Below, in pieces: positions 9,605-22,100 of a stretch of DNA of 64,000 bases. Both the position numbers and the translations under genes were made by a program. The notes under the pieces were generated by a model that did not search any database, had not been told where the DNA came from, and saw only the letters and a list, made by a program, of their open reading frames with translations. The stretch is from CAIWHR01 sp963843595. Its GTDB lineage: Bacteria; Pseudomonadota; Gammaproteobacteria; Burkholderiales; Casimicrobiaceae. How positions within the stretch are numbered: position 1 is the first letter of the stretch; every line of letters begins with the position of its first letter. The stretch is taken from contig CAWJLG010000017.1 in assembly GCA_963843595.1 (NCBI GenBank), positions 124,001 through 188,000 of the forward strand, in the 5' to 3' direction.

Positions 9605-10276
9605 TCATTCAGGCGCGGCGAGCGTCTGCGCGATCGCGTCGCACAGCACCGCGGGTTCCTGCGCCCCGGACACGGCGACCTTGTCGCCAAAAATGAAAAA
9701 CGGCACGCCGGAAACGCCGAGCTCGCGCACGCGCCGATCGAGCGCGCGGACCGTGGCGGCGCCTTCGTCGGAGGCGAGCATCGCCCGCGCGGCCTCGCGG
9801 TCGAGCCCGACTTCGGCGGCGAGGTCGGCCAGCACGTCGCGGTTCCCGATGTAGCGCCCTTCCAGGAAGTACGCGCGAAACAGTCGATCCACGAGTGCGT
9901 CGCCGGCACCGCGCGCCTGCGCCCACGTGACGAGGCGATGCGCGTCGAGCGTGTTGGGCTGGCGCTCGATGCGCTCGAATGCGAACGGGATGTCGACGGT
10001 GTCTCCTGCCGCGCGGACCCGGGCATAGATCTCTGCCGCGCGCGCGGGCCCGCCGAATTTGGCCTCGAGGTACGAGCGCCGATCGACCCCGTCGGGTGGC
10101 AGCTCCGGATTGAGCTGGAACGGGTGCCAGTTCACGGCGAACGTGAGGCCGGGATGATCGGCAGCAGCACGTTCGAGCGCGGCGGCAAGCCGTCGCTTGC
10201 CGATGAAACACCACGGGCAGACGACGTCGGAAACGACATCGACGTTCATGCGATGAGGCTGGGACTGTTCCGACAT
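9605..10276 (-). CDS. DsbA-family oxidoreductase (FrnE-like)
   Basis: 223 residues without a signal peptide, so probably cytosolic. The thioredoxin-fold active site is VVCPWCFIGKRRL near residues 17-29, and the cis-Pro loop is GVSGVPFFIFG near 180. The helical insertion between these is typical of FrnE/2-hydroxychromene-2-carboxylate-isomerase-like members of the DsbA superfamily. Neighbours give no functional hint; it is convergent with the GST gene and divergent from earP. Confidence 0.85.
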   Translation of the reverse strand: MSEQSQPHRMNVDVVSDVVCPWCFIGKRRLAAALERAAADHPGLTFAVNWHPFQLNPELPPDGVDRRSYLEAKFGGPARAAEIYARVRAAGDTVDIPFAFERIERQPNTLDAHRLVTWAQARGAGDALVDRLFRAYFLEGRYIGNRDVLADLAAEVGLDREAARAMLASDEGAATVRALDRRVRELGVSGVPFFIFGDKVAVSGAQEPAVLCDAIAQTLAAPE

Positions 10277-10387
10277 GAGGGCACCAACAACGAAGATCGA
10301 GCGCCATTATCCGCCGGATTCCACGCGCTGCGCGCGAATCGCCGCGCCGGGCGATAATGGTTGCTCGGTACTTCCACCCTGGTAACG

Positions 10388-11455
10388 ATGCACGCCGCGC
10401 GCTGGGACGTCTTCGGCAAGGTCGTCGACAACTACGGCGACGCCGGCGTCTGCTGGCGCCTCGCGCGCCAGCTCGTCGCCGAGCATGAAATCGCGGTCAC
10501 GCTTTGGATCGACGAACTGGCGCCGCTCGCGCGAATCGCACCCGGCGTCGATGCGACCGCGAGCGTGCAGACGGTGGCCGGGGTCGAGCTCCGCCGCTGG
10601 CGCGAACCGTTGGCCGACGCGCCGCGGCCGGGCGACGTCGTGATCGAGGCGTTCGGCTGCGGGCTGCCGGAGGCGTACGTTGCGGCAATGACCCGCCGCG
10701 CGCCCCCGCCGCGCTGGTTCGTTCTCGAATACCTGAGCGCCGAAGACTGGGTCGAGGGCACGCACGGCCTCGCTTCACCGCATCCGCGCCTGCCGCTCGA
10801 CCGTCGGTTCTGGTTCCCGGGCTTCACGGCCGCGACGGGCGGCCTGCTCCGCGAGCGCGGGCTCATCGCCGCACGCGACGCGTTTCTTGCTGACGACGCG
10901 GCGCGGCGGGCGTTGTGGGCGCGCCTTCGCGTTCCGCCGCCAGAGCCCGGCGAAACGCGCATCTCGCTGTTCTGCTATCCGTCCGCTCCGCTGGCGACGC
11001 TGTGCGATGCGTGGGCCGACGGCGACGCGCCGGTCGTCTGCCTCGTTCCCGAAGGTGTCGCGACGGGCGCCCTCGATCGGTGGGCCGGCGGCCGACTGCC
11101 GCACCCGGGCGAAGCGATGGTGCGCGGCCGTCTCGCCGTGCGCGGGATCCCGTTCGTGGCCCAGGACGAGTACGACCGGCTGCTGTGGGCCTGCGACGTC
11201 AATTTCGTGCGCGGCGAGGACTCGTTCGTTCGCGCGCAGTGGGCGGCGCGCCCGTTCGTCTGGCACATCTACCCGCAGGACGAAGCGGCGCACCGCGCCA
11301 AGCTCGGGGCTTTCCTTGCGCGTTACCTGACGGGCCTGGACGACGCGGCGGCCGCTGCCGTGCGCCGCTTCTGGCGCGCATGGAACGGCGATCCGGAATG
11401 CGGCGGATCCGGGCGCCGCCTGGGTTGCATTCGCGCGCGCCTGCCCCGATCTTGA
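10388..11455 (+). CDS. earP: EF-P arginine rhamnosyltransferase EarP
   Basis: 355 residues from the ATG at 10388. The N-terminal signature WDVFGKVVDNYGDAGVCWRLARQL is diagnostic for EarP, a GT-B enzyme that moves rhamnose from dTDP-rhamnose to an arginine of elongation factor P. The C-terminal half contains the donor-site stretch RGEDSFVRAQWAARPFVWHIYPQ. It lies 200 bp upstream of efp on the same strand, and that EF-P has Arg at position 32, which is the EarP target. The C-terminus (LGCIRARLPRS) is arginine-rich and slightly unusual. Confidence 0.93.
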   Translation: MHAARWDVFGKVVDNYGDAGVCWRLARQLVAEHEIAVTLWIDELAPLARIAPGVDATASVQTVAGVELRRWREPLADAPRPGDVVIEAFGCGLPEAYVAAMTRRAPPPRWFVLEYLSAEDWVEGTHGLASPHPRLPLDRRFWFPGFTAATGGLLRERGLIAARDAFLADDAARRALWARLRVPPPEPGETRISLFCYPSAPLATLCDAWADGDAPVVCLVPEGVATGALDRWAGGRLPHPGEAMVRGRLAVRGIPFVAQDEYDRLLWACDVNFVRGEDSFVRAQWAARPFVWHIYPQDEAAHRAKLGAFLARYLTGLDDAAAAAVRRFWRAWNGDPECGGSGRRLGCIRARLPRS

Positions 11456-11515
11456 GGCGCACGGCGAGCGCTGGGCCGATCGATCTGGCGGCGCTTCCGG
11501 ATCTTGCCGGCGGGC

Positions 11516-11545
11516 TGGTCAACAGCGCCCGAAACAAGTTATAAT
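11516..11545 (+). promoter_or_regulatory. Predicted sigma-70 promoter of efp
   Basis: A perfect TATAAT lies at 11540-11545 and a 4-of-6 match to TTGACA (TGGTCA) at 11516-11521, spaced 18 bp. It sits in the gap between earP and efp, so efp can be transcribed on its own at the level needed for a translation factor. Confidence 0.5.
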
Positions 11546-11655
11546 TCAAGGCTTTCGAAAGATCCTCCGGCGGCGCGCGAAGTGCGGTTCCGCCGGCGGG
11601 CTTTACACCACTAACAACTCAGCCCCGTGCTGAGCCATACGCCCCAGGTGCCACG

Positions 11656-12210
11656 ATGAAGATCGCCCAGGAAATCCGCGCCGGCAACGTGATCATGGTC
11701 GGGAAAGACCCGATGGTGGTCCAGAAGGCCGAATTCACGAAGTCCGGCCGCAACGCGTCGGTCGTCAAGATGAAGCTCAAGAACCTGCTCTCCGGCTCCG
11801 GCACGGAGACCGTGTATCGCGCCGACGAGAAGTTCGACGTCGTCCAGCTCGAGCGCAAGGAAGTCACGTACTCGTACTTCGGCGACCCGCTGTACGTGTT
11901 CATGGACGCCGAGTACAACCAGCACGAGGTCGAAGCCGAGAACATGGGCGACGCGATTCCCTACCTCGCCGACGGCCTTGCCTGCGAGCTCACGTTCTAC
12001 GAAGGCAAGGCCATCTCGGTCGAGCTGCCGACGTCGGTCGTCCGCGAAGTCACCTACACCGAACCCGCGGTGAAGGGCGACACGTCGGGCAAGGTCACCA
12101 AGCCCGCGAAGATCGGCAGCGGCTTCGAGGTGCAGGTCCCGCTTTTCGTCAGCACCGGCGACAACATCGAGATCGACACCCGTACCGGCGAATATCGCCG
12201 CCGCGTCTGA
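11656..12210 (+). CDS. efp: Elongation factor P
   Basis: 184 residues, full length. It relieves ribosome stalling at polyproline stretches. Domain I carries the modification loop FTKSGRNAS, with Arg at residue 32 rather than Lys; the Arg form is rhamnosylated by EarP, encoded just upstream, instead of being lysylated by EpmA/B. The C-terminal OB domains end in GDNIEIDTRTGEYRRRV, typical of the family. A rho-independent terminator follows 28 bp after the stop. Confidence 0.97.
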   Translation: MKIAQEIRAGNVIMVGKDPMVVQKAEFTKSGRNASVVKMKLKNLLSGSGTETVYRADEKFDVVQLERKEVTYSYFGDPLYVFMDAEYNQHEVEAENMGDAIPYLADGLACELTFYEGKAISVELPTSVVREVTYTEPAVKGDTSGKVTKPAKIGSGFEVQVPLFVSTGDNIEIDTRTGEYRRRV

Positions 12211-12237
12211 CGTTTCGTGCGCGTCCGCGCCGTTCCG

Positions 12238-12263
12238 AAAGGGCCCCGAGCGGGGCCCTTTTT
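12238..12263 (+). terminator. Rho-independent terminator after efp
   Basis: Perfect 8-bp GC stem GGGCCCCG / CGGGGCCC (12241-12248 and 12251-12258) with a two-base loop, extended by AAA before and TTTTT after. Confidence 0.9.
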
Positions 12264-12362
12264 CGTTGCTGGCCGGGATTGCGACGCGTTTCTTTGACGG
12301 GCGCCCCCGCCTTGCGGTAGAAGTGGCGTGAATCCAATCCATCGAGTTCAGGACGCCATGCC

Positions 12363-13724
12363 GTGCAGCGGGAACCGACCGACTGGCTGACGCGCATCGA
12401 CCGCGCGATCTGGGCGCCACGGCATGCACCGCTGCCGCCGTGGAAGAGGCGCGCGCGCGACGGAGCCCGTCTCCTCATCGTCCTGTTCCGCGACCTCCTC
12501 GCGGGCAATCTCACGTTGTGGACGATGAGCCTCGTCTACACGACGCTGCTGTCGATGGTGCCGCTGCTGGCGCTCTCGTTCTCGGTGCTGAAGGCCTTCG
12601 GCGTCCAAAACCAGGTCGAACCGTTGCTGCAGAACCTGCTCGCCCCGCTCGGCGACCAGGGGCAGGAGATCACCAGCCGGCTCATCGACTTCATCGCGCA
12701 CGTGAACGTCGGCGTGCTGGGCTCGGTCGGCCTGGCGCTGCTGCTCTACACCGTCGTCTCGCTGATGCAGAAGATCGAGGAGTCGTTCAACGCGATATGG
12801 CACGTCACGCACCTGCGCAGCCTCGGCGACCGCTTCAGCCGCTACCTGAGCGTGCTGCTCGTCGGGCCCATCCTCATCTTCAGCGCGCTCGGCATCACTG
12901 CAATGGCGCTCAATTCGGAAGCGGCCCGTTACGCTCTCGCGCTCGAACCCGTGAGCACGCTGGTGCTGACCCTCGGCCGGCTGATGCCGTTCGTCCTGGT
13001 GATCGGCGCGTTCACCTTCCTGTACATCTTCGTCCCCAATACGAAGGTGCGCTTCGCGCCGGCGTTCGCCGCGGGCGCCATCGGCGGCATCCTCTGGCAG
13101 TCGGCCGGCTGGGCTTTCGCGCTCTTCGTGGCGTCGTCGACGCAGTACGCCGCGATCTATTCCAGCTTCGCGATCCTCGTGCTGTTCCTGATCTGGTTGT
13201 ACGTGAGCTGGCTGATCCTGCTGTTCGGAGCCGACATCTCGTTCTACCTCCAGCATCCGGAGTACCTCTACGCGCTGCCCGGCGAGCCGCGGCTGTCCAA
13301 CCGCATGCGGGAGCGGCTCGCGCTGGCGATCGCGACCCGCATCGCGTCGCACTTCGTGTACGGGCGTCCGCCGTGGACCGCACAGCGATTGACGCAGCAT
13401 CTCGGCATTCCGATGCACGCCGTTGACGTCGTCCTCGACGCGCTTACGGGCAGCGGGCTGGTGGTCGAGACCGGCGACGACCCGCCCGCCTACGTGCCGG
13501 CGCGCGACCTCGACCGTCTTTCGCTCGCCGACCTGCTGGCAGCGGTACGCAAGGCCGGCGAGGACGAGTTCCTGAATCCCGACGCCTTGCCGGTTCCGGC
13601 ATCGATTGCCGATGTCACGGCGCGGATCGACGCGGCCGTTGCCGGCGCGCTCCACGCGACCAGCCTTCGCGACCTCGTCGCCGCGGAGCCCGGCCCGAAC
13701 GGCACGCAGCCCCTGCCCCAATGA
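12363..13724 (+). CDS. YihY/BrkB family inner-membrane protein
   Basis: 453 residues from the GTG at 12363 (AGGA nine bases upstream). The N-terminal 270 residues hold about six membrane helices with the family motifs TMSLVYTTLLSMVPLLALSF and FGADISFYLQHPE. The C-terminal 170 residues are soluble and contain a winged-helix-like segment (MRERLALAIATRIASHFVYGRPPWTAQRLTQHLGIP). The protein was once mislabelled ribonuclease BN; its actual role is unknown. Its stop overlaps the start of the next gene (ATGA), so it is translationally coupled to the alpha-glucan genes. Confidence 0.85.
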   Translation: MQREPTDWLTRIDRAIWAPRHAPLPPWKRRARDGARLLIVLFRDLLAGNLTLWTMSLVYTTLLSMVPLLALSFSVLKAFGVQNQVEPLLQNLLAPLGDQGQEITSRLIDFIAHVNVGVLGSVGLALLLYTVVSLMQKIEESFNAIWHVTHLRSLGDRFSRYLSVLLVGPILIFSALGITAMALNSEAARYALALEPVSTLVLTLGRLMPFVLVIGAFTFLYIFVPNTKVRFAPAFAAGAIGGILWQSAGWAFALFVASSTQYAAIYSSFAILVLFLIWLYVSWLILLFGADISFYLQHPEYLYALPGEPRLSNRMRERLALAIATRIASHFVYGRPPWTAQRLTQHLGIPMHAVDVVLDALTGSGLVVETGDDPPAYVPARDLDRLSLADLLAAVRKAGEDEFLNPDALPVPASIADVTARIDAAVAGALHATSLRDLVAAEPGPNGTQPLPQ

Positions 13725-14947
13725 CGACGCGCGCCCCGCAGGGCACGGAGCCGCCGCTCGTCGCCGAATGCCACAACCGCGCGGTGGCATTGCTGGAGAG
13801 GAATCTTTGTCCGGCGGGGATCCTTGCCGCCACGCCCCATGCGGCCGCCCGCGCGCGCGGCTACGCGGCGATCTTCGGCCGGGATGCCGCAATCTGCGCG
13901 CTGGGCATGGCCGTCTCGCCGAGTGCGACGCTCCGGCGCGAGGCCGCCACCGGAATCGTGACGCTCGCCCGGCACCAGGCGCGCAACGGCCAGATCCCCA
14001 AGTTCGTCGACACCGATGGCGACGAGGCGGATTTCTGGTATCTCGGTTGCATCGACGCGACATTGTGGTGGCTGATCGCGATCGCGCTGCTCGACCGGCA
14101 CCCGCCGGGCGGAGCTCTCGCGCGCCGCCTCGCACGCAACGTCGAGCGCGCGCTCGTCTGGCTCGCGTGCCAGGAACACCAGCGCTTCCACCTGCTGCAG
14201 CAGAACGAAGCAAGCGACTGGGCCGACATCATGCCCCGGTCGGGTTTCGTGCTCTACACCAATGCGCTGTGGTACGTCGTGAAGCGGCTCTACCGTCTGC
14301 ACGGCGCCGCCGAGACACACCGCAACTTCAACCAGCTGTTTCACCCTTTCGCCGGCGTCCCCGCCGAATACCGGCGCGCGCGGCTGCTCGTCCACTACGC
14401 GCGGCACCGGGCACGACGTCGCGACCTCTATTTCAGCTTCGTCAATTTCTCGTTTTGCGGCGATGAGGGCGACGTGTTCGGCAACGTGCTCGCGATCCTC
14501 GCCGGACTCGCCGACGAGGCCGCGACGCATCGTATCGTCCGCGCAGTCGTCCGCGCGCGCGCCAACGATCCCTACCCGGTTCGCGTGGTCTGCGCACCGA
14601 TCCTCGAGGAAAGCGTGTTCTGGCGGCCGTACATGTCGCGCCATCAGCAGAATTTCGCATGGCAATACCACAATGGCGGCATCTGGCCGTTCGTCGGGGC
14701 GTTCTGGGTCATCGCCCTCGCGCAGGCCGGCCTGCGGGCGGAAGCCGAGGCGGAGCTCGTCAGGGTCGCGCAGGCCAACGCGCTGGGGGACTGGAGGTTC
14801 ACGGAATGGCTGCACGGGCTCACGCTCGCACCGCAAGGCATGGCCGGACAATCGTGGAACGCGGCGAGTTTCCTGCTCGCCCACCATCATGTGCATTCGC
14901 GCAACCGGCTGTTTCCGGCGGCGCGACGCACGGTCGAGTCGCCATAG
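13721..14947 (+). CDS. Predicted (alpha/alpha)6-barrel glycoside hydrolase
   Basis: 408 residues, no signal peptide. Motifs YAAIFGRDAAICALGMA, QIPKFVDTDGDEADFWYLGCIDATLWWLIA and WQYHNGGIWPFVGAFWVIAL fit the toroid fold of GH100-type neutral invertases, GH133 amylo-1,6-glucosidases and their relatives. The acidic residues in GRD and CIDATLWW are plausible catalytic or substrate-binding sites. Start overlaps the yihY-like stop, and glgB follows 271 bp later, so debranching or hydrolysis of an alpha-glucan or sucrose is the likely theme. The exact GH family cannot be fixed by eye. Confidence 0.6.
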   Translation: MTTRAPQGTEPPLVAECHNRAVALLERNLCPAGILAATPHAAARARGYAAIFGRDAAICALGMAVSPSATLRREAATGIVTLARHQARNGQIPKFVDTDGDEADFWYLGCIDATLWWLIAIALLDRHPPGGALARRLARNVERALVWLACQEHQRFHLLQQNEASDWADIMPRSGFVLYTNALWYVVKRLYRLHGAAETHRNFNQLFHPFAGVPAEYRRARLLVHYARHRARRRDLYFSFVNFSFCGDEGDVFGNVLAILAGLADEAATHRIVRAVVRARANDPYPVRVVCAPILEESVFWRPYMSRHQQNFAWQYHNGGIWPFVGAFWVIALAQAGLRAEAEAELVRVAQANALGDWRFTEWLHGLTLAPQGMAGQSWNAASFLLAHHHVHSRNRLFPAARRTVESP

Positions 14948-15218
14948 CTCCACGGCGGCATGCGCGCGCTGGCGCGCAGCTTCAGGCCCGAGGCGCGGTG
15001 CGCCGTGGACTTGCCCGTCGGCCGCGATCGGAACTACCGCCACCACGCCACGGTCAACCGCCTATTGCCCAGTCGATCGATGCCGACCAACGGGCATGCT
15101 TTCGGGGAGGTTCCGGACAGCGCCGGCCGGGGAGACCCCCGATGCCGCGGGTGCCCGCAGTATGTGCCGTGCACGCAATGTTGGCCCACGCCATGGTCAA
15201 CTGAGAGGGGGGACGGCC

Positions 15219-17084
<1,866 letters not shown>

Positions 17085-17085
17085 C

Positions 17086-19113
17086 ATGACGCCAACCGCC
17101 GAATCGAAGCCGACGGGAACGCCGGACGCAGCGGCCACCGGTCGCGCGCGTGCCGTCATCGAAGGCATCGTGCCGGCCATCGACGCCGGGCGCTTTGCGA
17201 TCAAGCGCGTCGTCGGCGACGAGGTCGAGGTCGAGGCCGACTGCTTCGCGGACGGCCACGACGCGCTCGCCTGCCGTCTGCGCTGGCGACGCGACGACGA
17301 GGCCGAGTGGCACGAAGCGCCAATGACCGCGCTCGGCAACGACCGCTGGCGCGGTGTTTTCACCGTCGCCGCACCCGGCCGCTACCGCTACACCGTGACC
17401 GCATGGGTCGACCATTTCCTGTCGTGGCGGCACGATTTCGCGCGCCGCGTGGACCCGGAGGACATCCGCGTCGCGGCGCGGGTGGGCGCCGCGCTGATCG
17501 ACGCCACGGCCGCGCGCGCGTCCGACGAGGATCGCCAGCGCCTTGCCGCGTGGGCACGGCGCCTGCGCGCCGCCACGGAGCTTTCTGCGCTGCGCGCCGA
17601 AGCGATGGACGAAGGGCTCGCCATCGTCGCGATGCGCCACCCCGACCGCAGCCTCGCGACAACGCATCCAACCGAGTTTCCGCTCGTCGTCGACCGCGTG
17701 CGGGCGCGGTTCAGCGCTTGGTACGAGATGTTCCCGCGCTCCTGTGGTGCCGAGCCCGGCGCGCACGGCACGCTGCGCGATTGCGAGGCACGGCTCGAGT
17801 ACGTCGCGAAGATGGGCTTCGACGTGCTCTACCTGCCACCGATCCACCCGATCGGGCGCGAGCAGCGCAAGGGGCGCAACAACGCGCTCGAGGTGATGCC
17901 CGAGGACGTCGGCAGCCCTTGGGCCATTGGCGCCGCCGAAGGCGGCCACAAGGCTCTGCACCCGGCGCTGGGCACCCTCGAGGACTTCCGACGGCTCGTC
18001 GCCCGCGCCCGCGAGCTTGGACTCGAGGTGGCGCTCGACATCGCATTCCAGTGCGCGCCGGACCATCCCTATGTGCGCGAGCACCCGCAGTGGTTCCGCT
18101 GGCGTCCCGACGGCACGGTGCAGTATGCGGAGAACCCGCCCAAGCGATACCAGGACATCTTTCCGTTCGACTTCGAATCGCTGCAGTGGACGGAACTCTG
18201 GCAGGAGCTCGCCGGCATATTCAGCTTCTGGATCGGCGAGGGCGTGCGCATCTTCCGTGTCGACAATCCGCACACCAAGCCGTTCCCGTTCTGGGAATGG
18301 GTGATCGACCGCGTCAAGCGCGAGCATCCGGACGTGATCTTCCTCGCCGAAGCGTTCACGCGGCCGAAGGCGATGCACCGGCTCGCGAAGCTCGGCTTCA
18401 CGCAGTCGTACACGTACTTCACGTGGCGCAACACGAAGCGCGAGCTGACCGAGTACTTCTCCGATCTGTCGCAGGGGCCCGGCCGCGACTACTTCCGCCC
18501 GAACTGCTGGCCGAACACGCCGGATATCCTGCCCGAGTACCTGCAGTTCGGCGGGCGCGCCGCGTTCATGACGCGCCTCGTGCTCGCAGCGACGCTGTCG
18601 GCCAATTACGGCATCTACGGTCCGGCGTTCGAACTGCTCGAGCACCTGCCCCGCGAGTCGGGGGCGGAGGAGTATCTCGATTCGGAGAAGTACCAGCTGC
18701 GCGCCTGGGACCTCGCCCGGGCCGACAGCCTCGCCGAGCTCATCGGCCGCGTCAACGCGGCACGCCGCGACAACCCGGCGCTGCAGCACGACCACGACCT
18801 CGTCTTCCTCCCGATCGACAACGACGAGATGATCTGCTATGCGAAGATCGACACCGCGAGCGAGAACGCCGTCCTGGTCGTGGTCAATCTCGACCCGCAT
18901 CACACGCAGTCGGGGTGGGTCACGCTTGACCTCGACGCCCTCGGCGTCGACGCGTCCCGGCCGTTCCAGGTCCACGACGTGCTGACCGGCGCGCGCTTCC
19001 TGTGGAGCGGCGCGCGGAACTTCGTGCAGCTCGACCCGACACGTGCGCCTGCGCATCTCTTCCGGCTCCGGCGGCGCATCCGCACCGAGCGCGACTTCGA
19101 CTACTTCCTCTGA
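17086..19113 (+). CDS. glgE: Alpha-1,4-glucan:maltose-1-phosphate maltosyltransferase GlgE
   Basis: 675 residues from ATG 17086. Domains: N-terminal beta-sandwich, GH13_3 barrel and C-terminal beta domain. The catalytic region reads RIFRVDNPHTKPFPFWEW, with the nucleophile Asp at residue 393, and FLAEAFTRPK, with the acid Glu at 422. These match Asp394 and Glu423 known for Streptomyces GlgE within one residue. It extends linear alpha-1,4-glucan with maltosyl units from maltose 1-phosphate. One base separates it from glgB, and treS-mak begins 9 bp downstream, so the three genes form one operon covering the pathway. Confidence 0.95.
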   Translation: MTPTAESKPTGTPDAAATGRARAVIEGIVPAIDAGRFAIKRVVGDEVEVEADCFADGHDALACRLRWRRDDEAEWHEAPMTALGNDRWRGVFTVAAPGRYRYTVTAWVDHFLSWRHDFARRVDPEDIRVAARVGAALIDATAARASDEDRQRLAAWARRLRAATELSALRAEAMDEGLAIVAMRHPDRSLATTHPTEFPLVVDRVRARFSAWYEMFPRSCGAEPGAHGTLRDCEARLEYVAKMGFDVLYLPPIHPIGREQRKGRNNALEVMPEDVGSPWAIGAAEGGHKALHPALGTLEDFRRLVARARELGLEVALDIAFQCAPDHPYVREHPQWFRWRPDGTVQYAENPPKRYQDIFPFDFESLQWTELWQELAGIFSFWIGEGVRIFRVDNPHTKPFPFWEWVIDRVKREHPDVIFLAEAFTRPKAMHRLAKLGFTQSYTYFTWRNTKRELTEYFSDLSQGPGRDYFRPNCWPNTPDILPEYLQFGGRAAFMTRLVLAATLSANYGIYGPAFELLEHLPRESGAEEYLDSEKYQLRAWDLARADSLAELIGRVNAARRDNPALQHDHDLVFLPIDNDEMICYAKIDTASENAVLVVVNLDPHHTQSGWVTLDLDALGVDASRPFQVHDVLTGARFLWSGARNFVQLDPTRAPAHLFRLRRRIRTERDFDYFL

Positions 19114-19122
19114 GGCACGCTG

Positions 19123-22100
19123 ATGGCCGGACTGCTGCCACGCGCAAAGGGCGCCCCCACCGTCGCCGCCGCCCGGACCGCCCCCCCTTCCTGGTACAAG
19201 GACGCGGTCGTCTACCAGCTGCACATCAAGGCCTTCTACGACGCGAACGACGACGGCATCGGTGATTTCCGGGGCCTCACCGAGAAGCTCGACTACGTCA
19301 AGGATCTCGGCGTCAACACGATCTGGCTGCTCCCGTTCTACCCGTCGCCACTGCGCGATGACGGCTACGACGTCGCGGACTATCGGAACGTGCACCCGTC
19401 CTACGGCACGCGGTCCGATTTCCAGCTGTTCGTGCGCGAGGCGCATCGCCGCGGGCTGCGCGTCATTACCGAGCTCATCGTCAATCACACGTCCGACCAG
19501 CACCCGTGGTTCCAGGCGGCACGGCGCGCGCCCAAGGGATCGCGCAAGCGCAACTACTACGTCTGGAGCGACGACCCGGGCAGGTACGCCGGCACCCGCA
19601 TCATTTTCACCGACACCGAGAAGTCGAACTGGGCGTGGGACGACGTCGCGAATGCCTACTACTGGCACCGCTTCTTCAGCCATCAGCCGGACCTCAACTT
19701 CGACAACCCGCAGGTGCGCAAGGCGATCTTCCGCGTGATGCGCTACTGGCTCGACATGGGTGTCGACGGCTTCCGGCTCGACGCGATCCCCTACCTGTGC
19801 GAGCGCGAGGGCACCATCAACGAGAACCTGCCCGAGACGCACGCCGTGCTGAAGGAGCTCCGCGCGCTGGTCGACGCGCATTATCCGGACGTGCTTCTCC
19901 TGGCCGAGGCGAACCAGTGGCCCGAGGACGTGCGCGAGTATTTCGGGGAGGGCGACGAGTGCCACATGGCGTACCACTTCCCGCTGATGCCGCGCATGTA
20001 CATGGCCATCGCCCAGGAGGATCGCCACCCCATCACCGAAATCATGCAGCAGACCCCGGACATACCGGACAACTGCCAGTGGGCGATCTTCCTGCGCAAC
20101 CACGACGAGCTGACCCTCGAGATGGTGACGAGCAAGGAGCGCGATTACATGTACCAGATGTACGCTGCCGACCCGCGTGCGCGCATCAACGTCGGCATCC
20201 GCCGTCGACTCGCTCCGCTGCTGGAAAACGACGTCAGCCGAATCAAGCTGATGAACAGCCTGCTGCTGTCGATGCCGGGATCGCCGATTCTCTACTACGG
20301 TGACGAGATCGGCATGGGCGACAACATCTATCTCGGCGACCGCGACGGCGTGCGCACGCCGATGCAGTGGCGCCCGGAGCGAAATGCCGGGTTTTCGCGC
20401 GCCGATCCGCAGCGGCTCTACCTGCCGCCGGTCATGGACGCGGTCTACGGCTACGAGGCCGTCAACGTGGAAGCGCAACAGCGCGATCCCTCGTCGCTGC
20501 TCAACTGGACGCGGCGCATGCTCAACGTGCGCGCGTCCTCGAACGTGTTCGGGCGCGGCACGCTCTCGATCCTCAAACCCGGCAACCGCAAGATCCTCGC
20601 CTATCTGCGCGAGCGCGGGGACGAGATCATCCTCTGCGTCGCCAATCTCGCGCGCTCGGCGCAGCCGGTCGAGCTCGACCTCGCCCGCTTGAAGGGCCGC
20701 GTACCGGTGGAAATGATGGGCCGCACGCCATTTCCGCCGATCGGGGACCTGCCGTATCTCCTGACGCTGGCCGGCTACGGCTTTCTCTGGTTTCGGATCG
20801 CGACCGGCGAGGAGGTGCCCGCCTGGCACGAGGAGCGCCTCGCCCGCGACGAGCTGCCCGTTCTCGTGCTGTTCGACGGCTGGGCGAGCCTGTTCCGCGA
20901 CCGAGTCGTCCCCTGGCGCATCGGGATGGCGGAAAAGCTGCGCGCGCAACTCGAGCGCGAGGTGCTGCCGTCCTTCGTCGCCGACAGGCGCTGGTACGCC
21001 GCGAAGGGCGATCCGGTCCGGCGTGTCGTCATTGCCGATCACGTCGAGTGGCAGCGGAACGAACGGAGCTGGCTCGTCACGATCGCCGACGCCGAGCGCG
21101 ATAGCGGCGAGACGCAGACCTACCTGCTGCCGCTGACGCTGTTGTGGGAGGACGGATCCGAGGACTCGCTGCGCGCGGCCGCGCCGCTCACGATAGCGAA
21201 GGTCCGGCAGCAAGCCCAGGTCGGCGTCCTGGCCGATGCCTTCGGCGACGAAGCATTCTGCCGGGCGCTGATCGCGGCGATTGGTGCCGCCGAGGAGCAC
21301 AAGTCGATGCACGGCAAATTGCGCTGCGTGCCGACCCGCGAATTCGCCCGGATCGCCGGCACGGGGTGGGATGCGCTGCCGATCGGAAGCACCGGCGCGC
21401 AGACCAGCAACACGATCGTCAAGGTGGGCGAACGGCTGTTCCTCAAGGCCTACCGGCGCCTGCAGGCCGGGATCAATCCCGAAGCCGAGATCGGGCGGTA
21501 CCTCACCGAGGTCGCGCACTTCCCGAACAGCGTGCAGGTCGCCGGCACCATCGAGTACGTGCTCGGCGACGGCCGCTTGACGACGCTCGCGCTCCTGCAG
21601 GGCTACGTGGACAACCAGGGCGACGGCTGGGAGTACACGCTCAATCATCTCGACCGCTTCTTCGAGCGGTCGCCGGCGCAACCGGAGCCCTCGCCGGCAG
21701 ACGCGCACGGCGGTTACCTCGCGCTCGTGCACACACTCGGCGTGCGCACCGCCGAGCTGCACGCGGCGCTCGCGCGCAGGACCGGCGACGCCGCGTTCGA
21801 TCCCGAGCCGATCACCTCGGCCGACATCGCCGCGTGGACGCAGCGCGTGCGTCGCGGCGGCGAGGCGACGCTCGATCACCTCGCGCGTTGCTACGCGAAG
21901 GTTCCGCAGCCGGCGCGTGCCGCCGCGGAGCAGTTGCTCGCTCGCCGCGACGCCCTTCTGACGCGGATCGACCGGCACGCGGCGGATCGCCCCGCGGCCG
22001 CCAAGACGCGGCTGCACGGGGACTATCATCTGGGGCAGGTGCTGCTCGTCCAGAACGACTTCGTCATCGTCGATTTCGAGGGCGAGCCGACGCGCGCGCT

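Noticed and set aside
14960..15204. Open frame between the glycosidase and glgB with clustered Cys residues
   Set aside because: No ribosome site, composition unlike its neighbours, and it runs into glgB in the wrong frame. Treated as non-coding.
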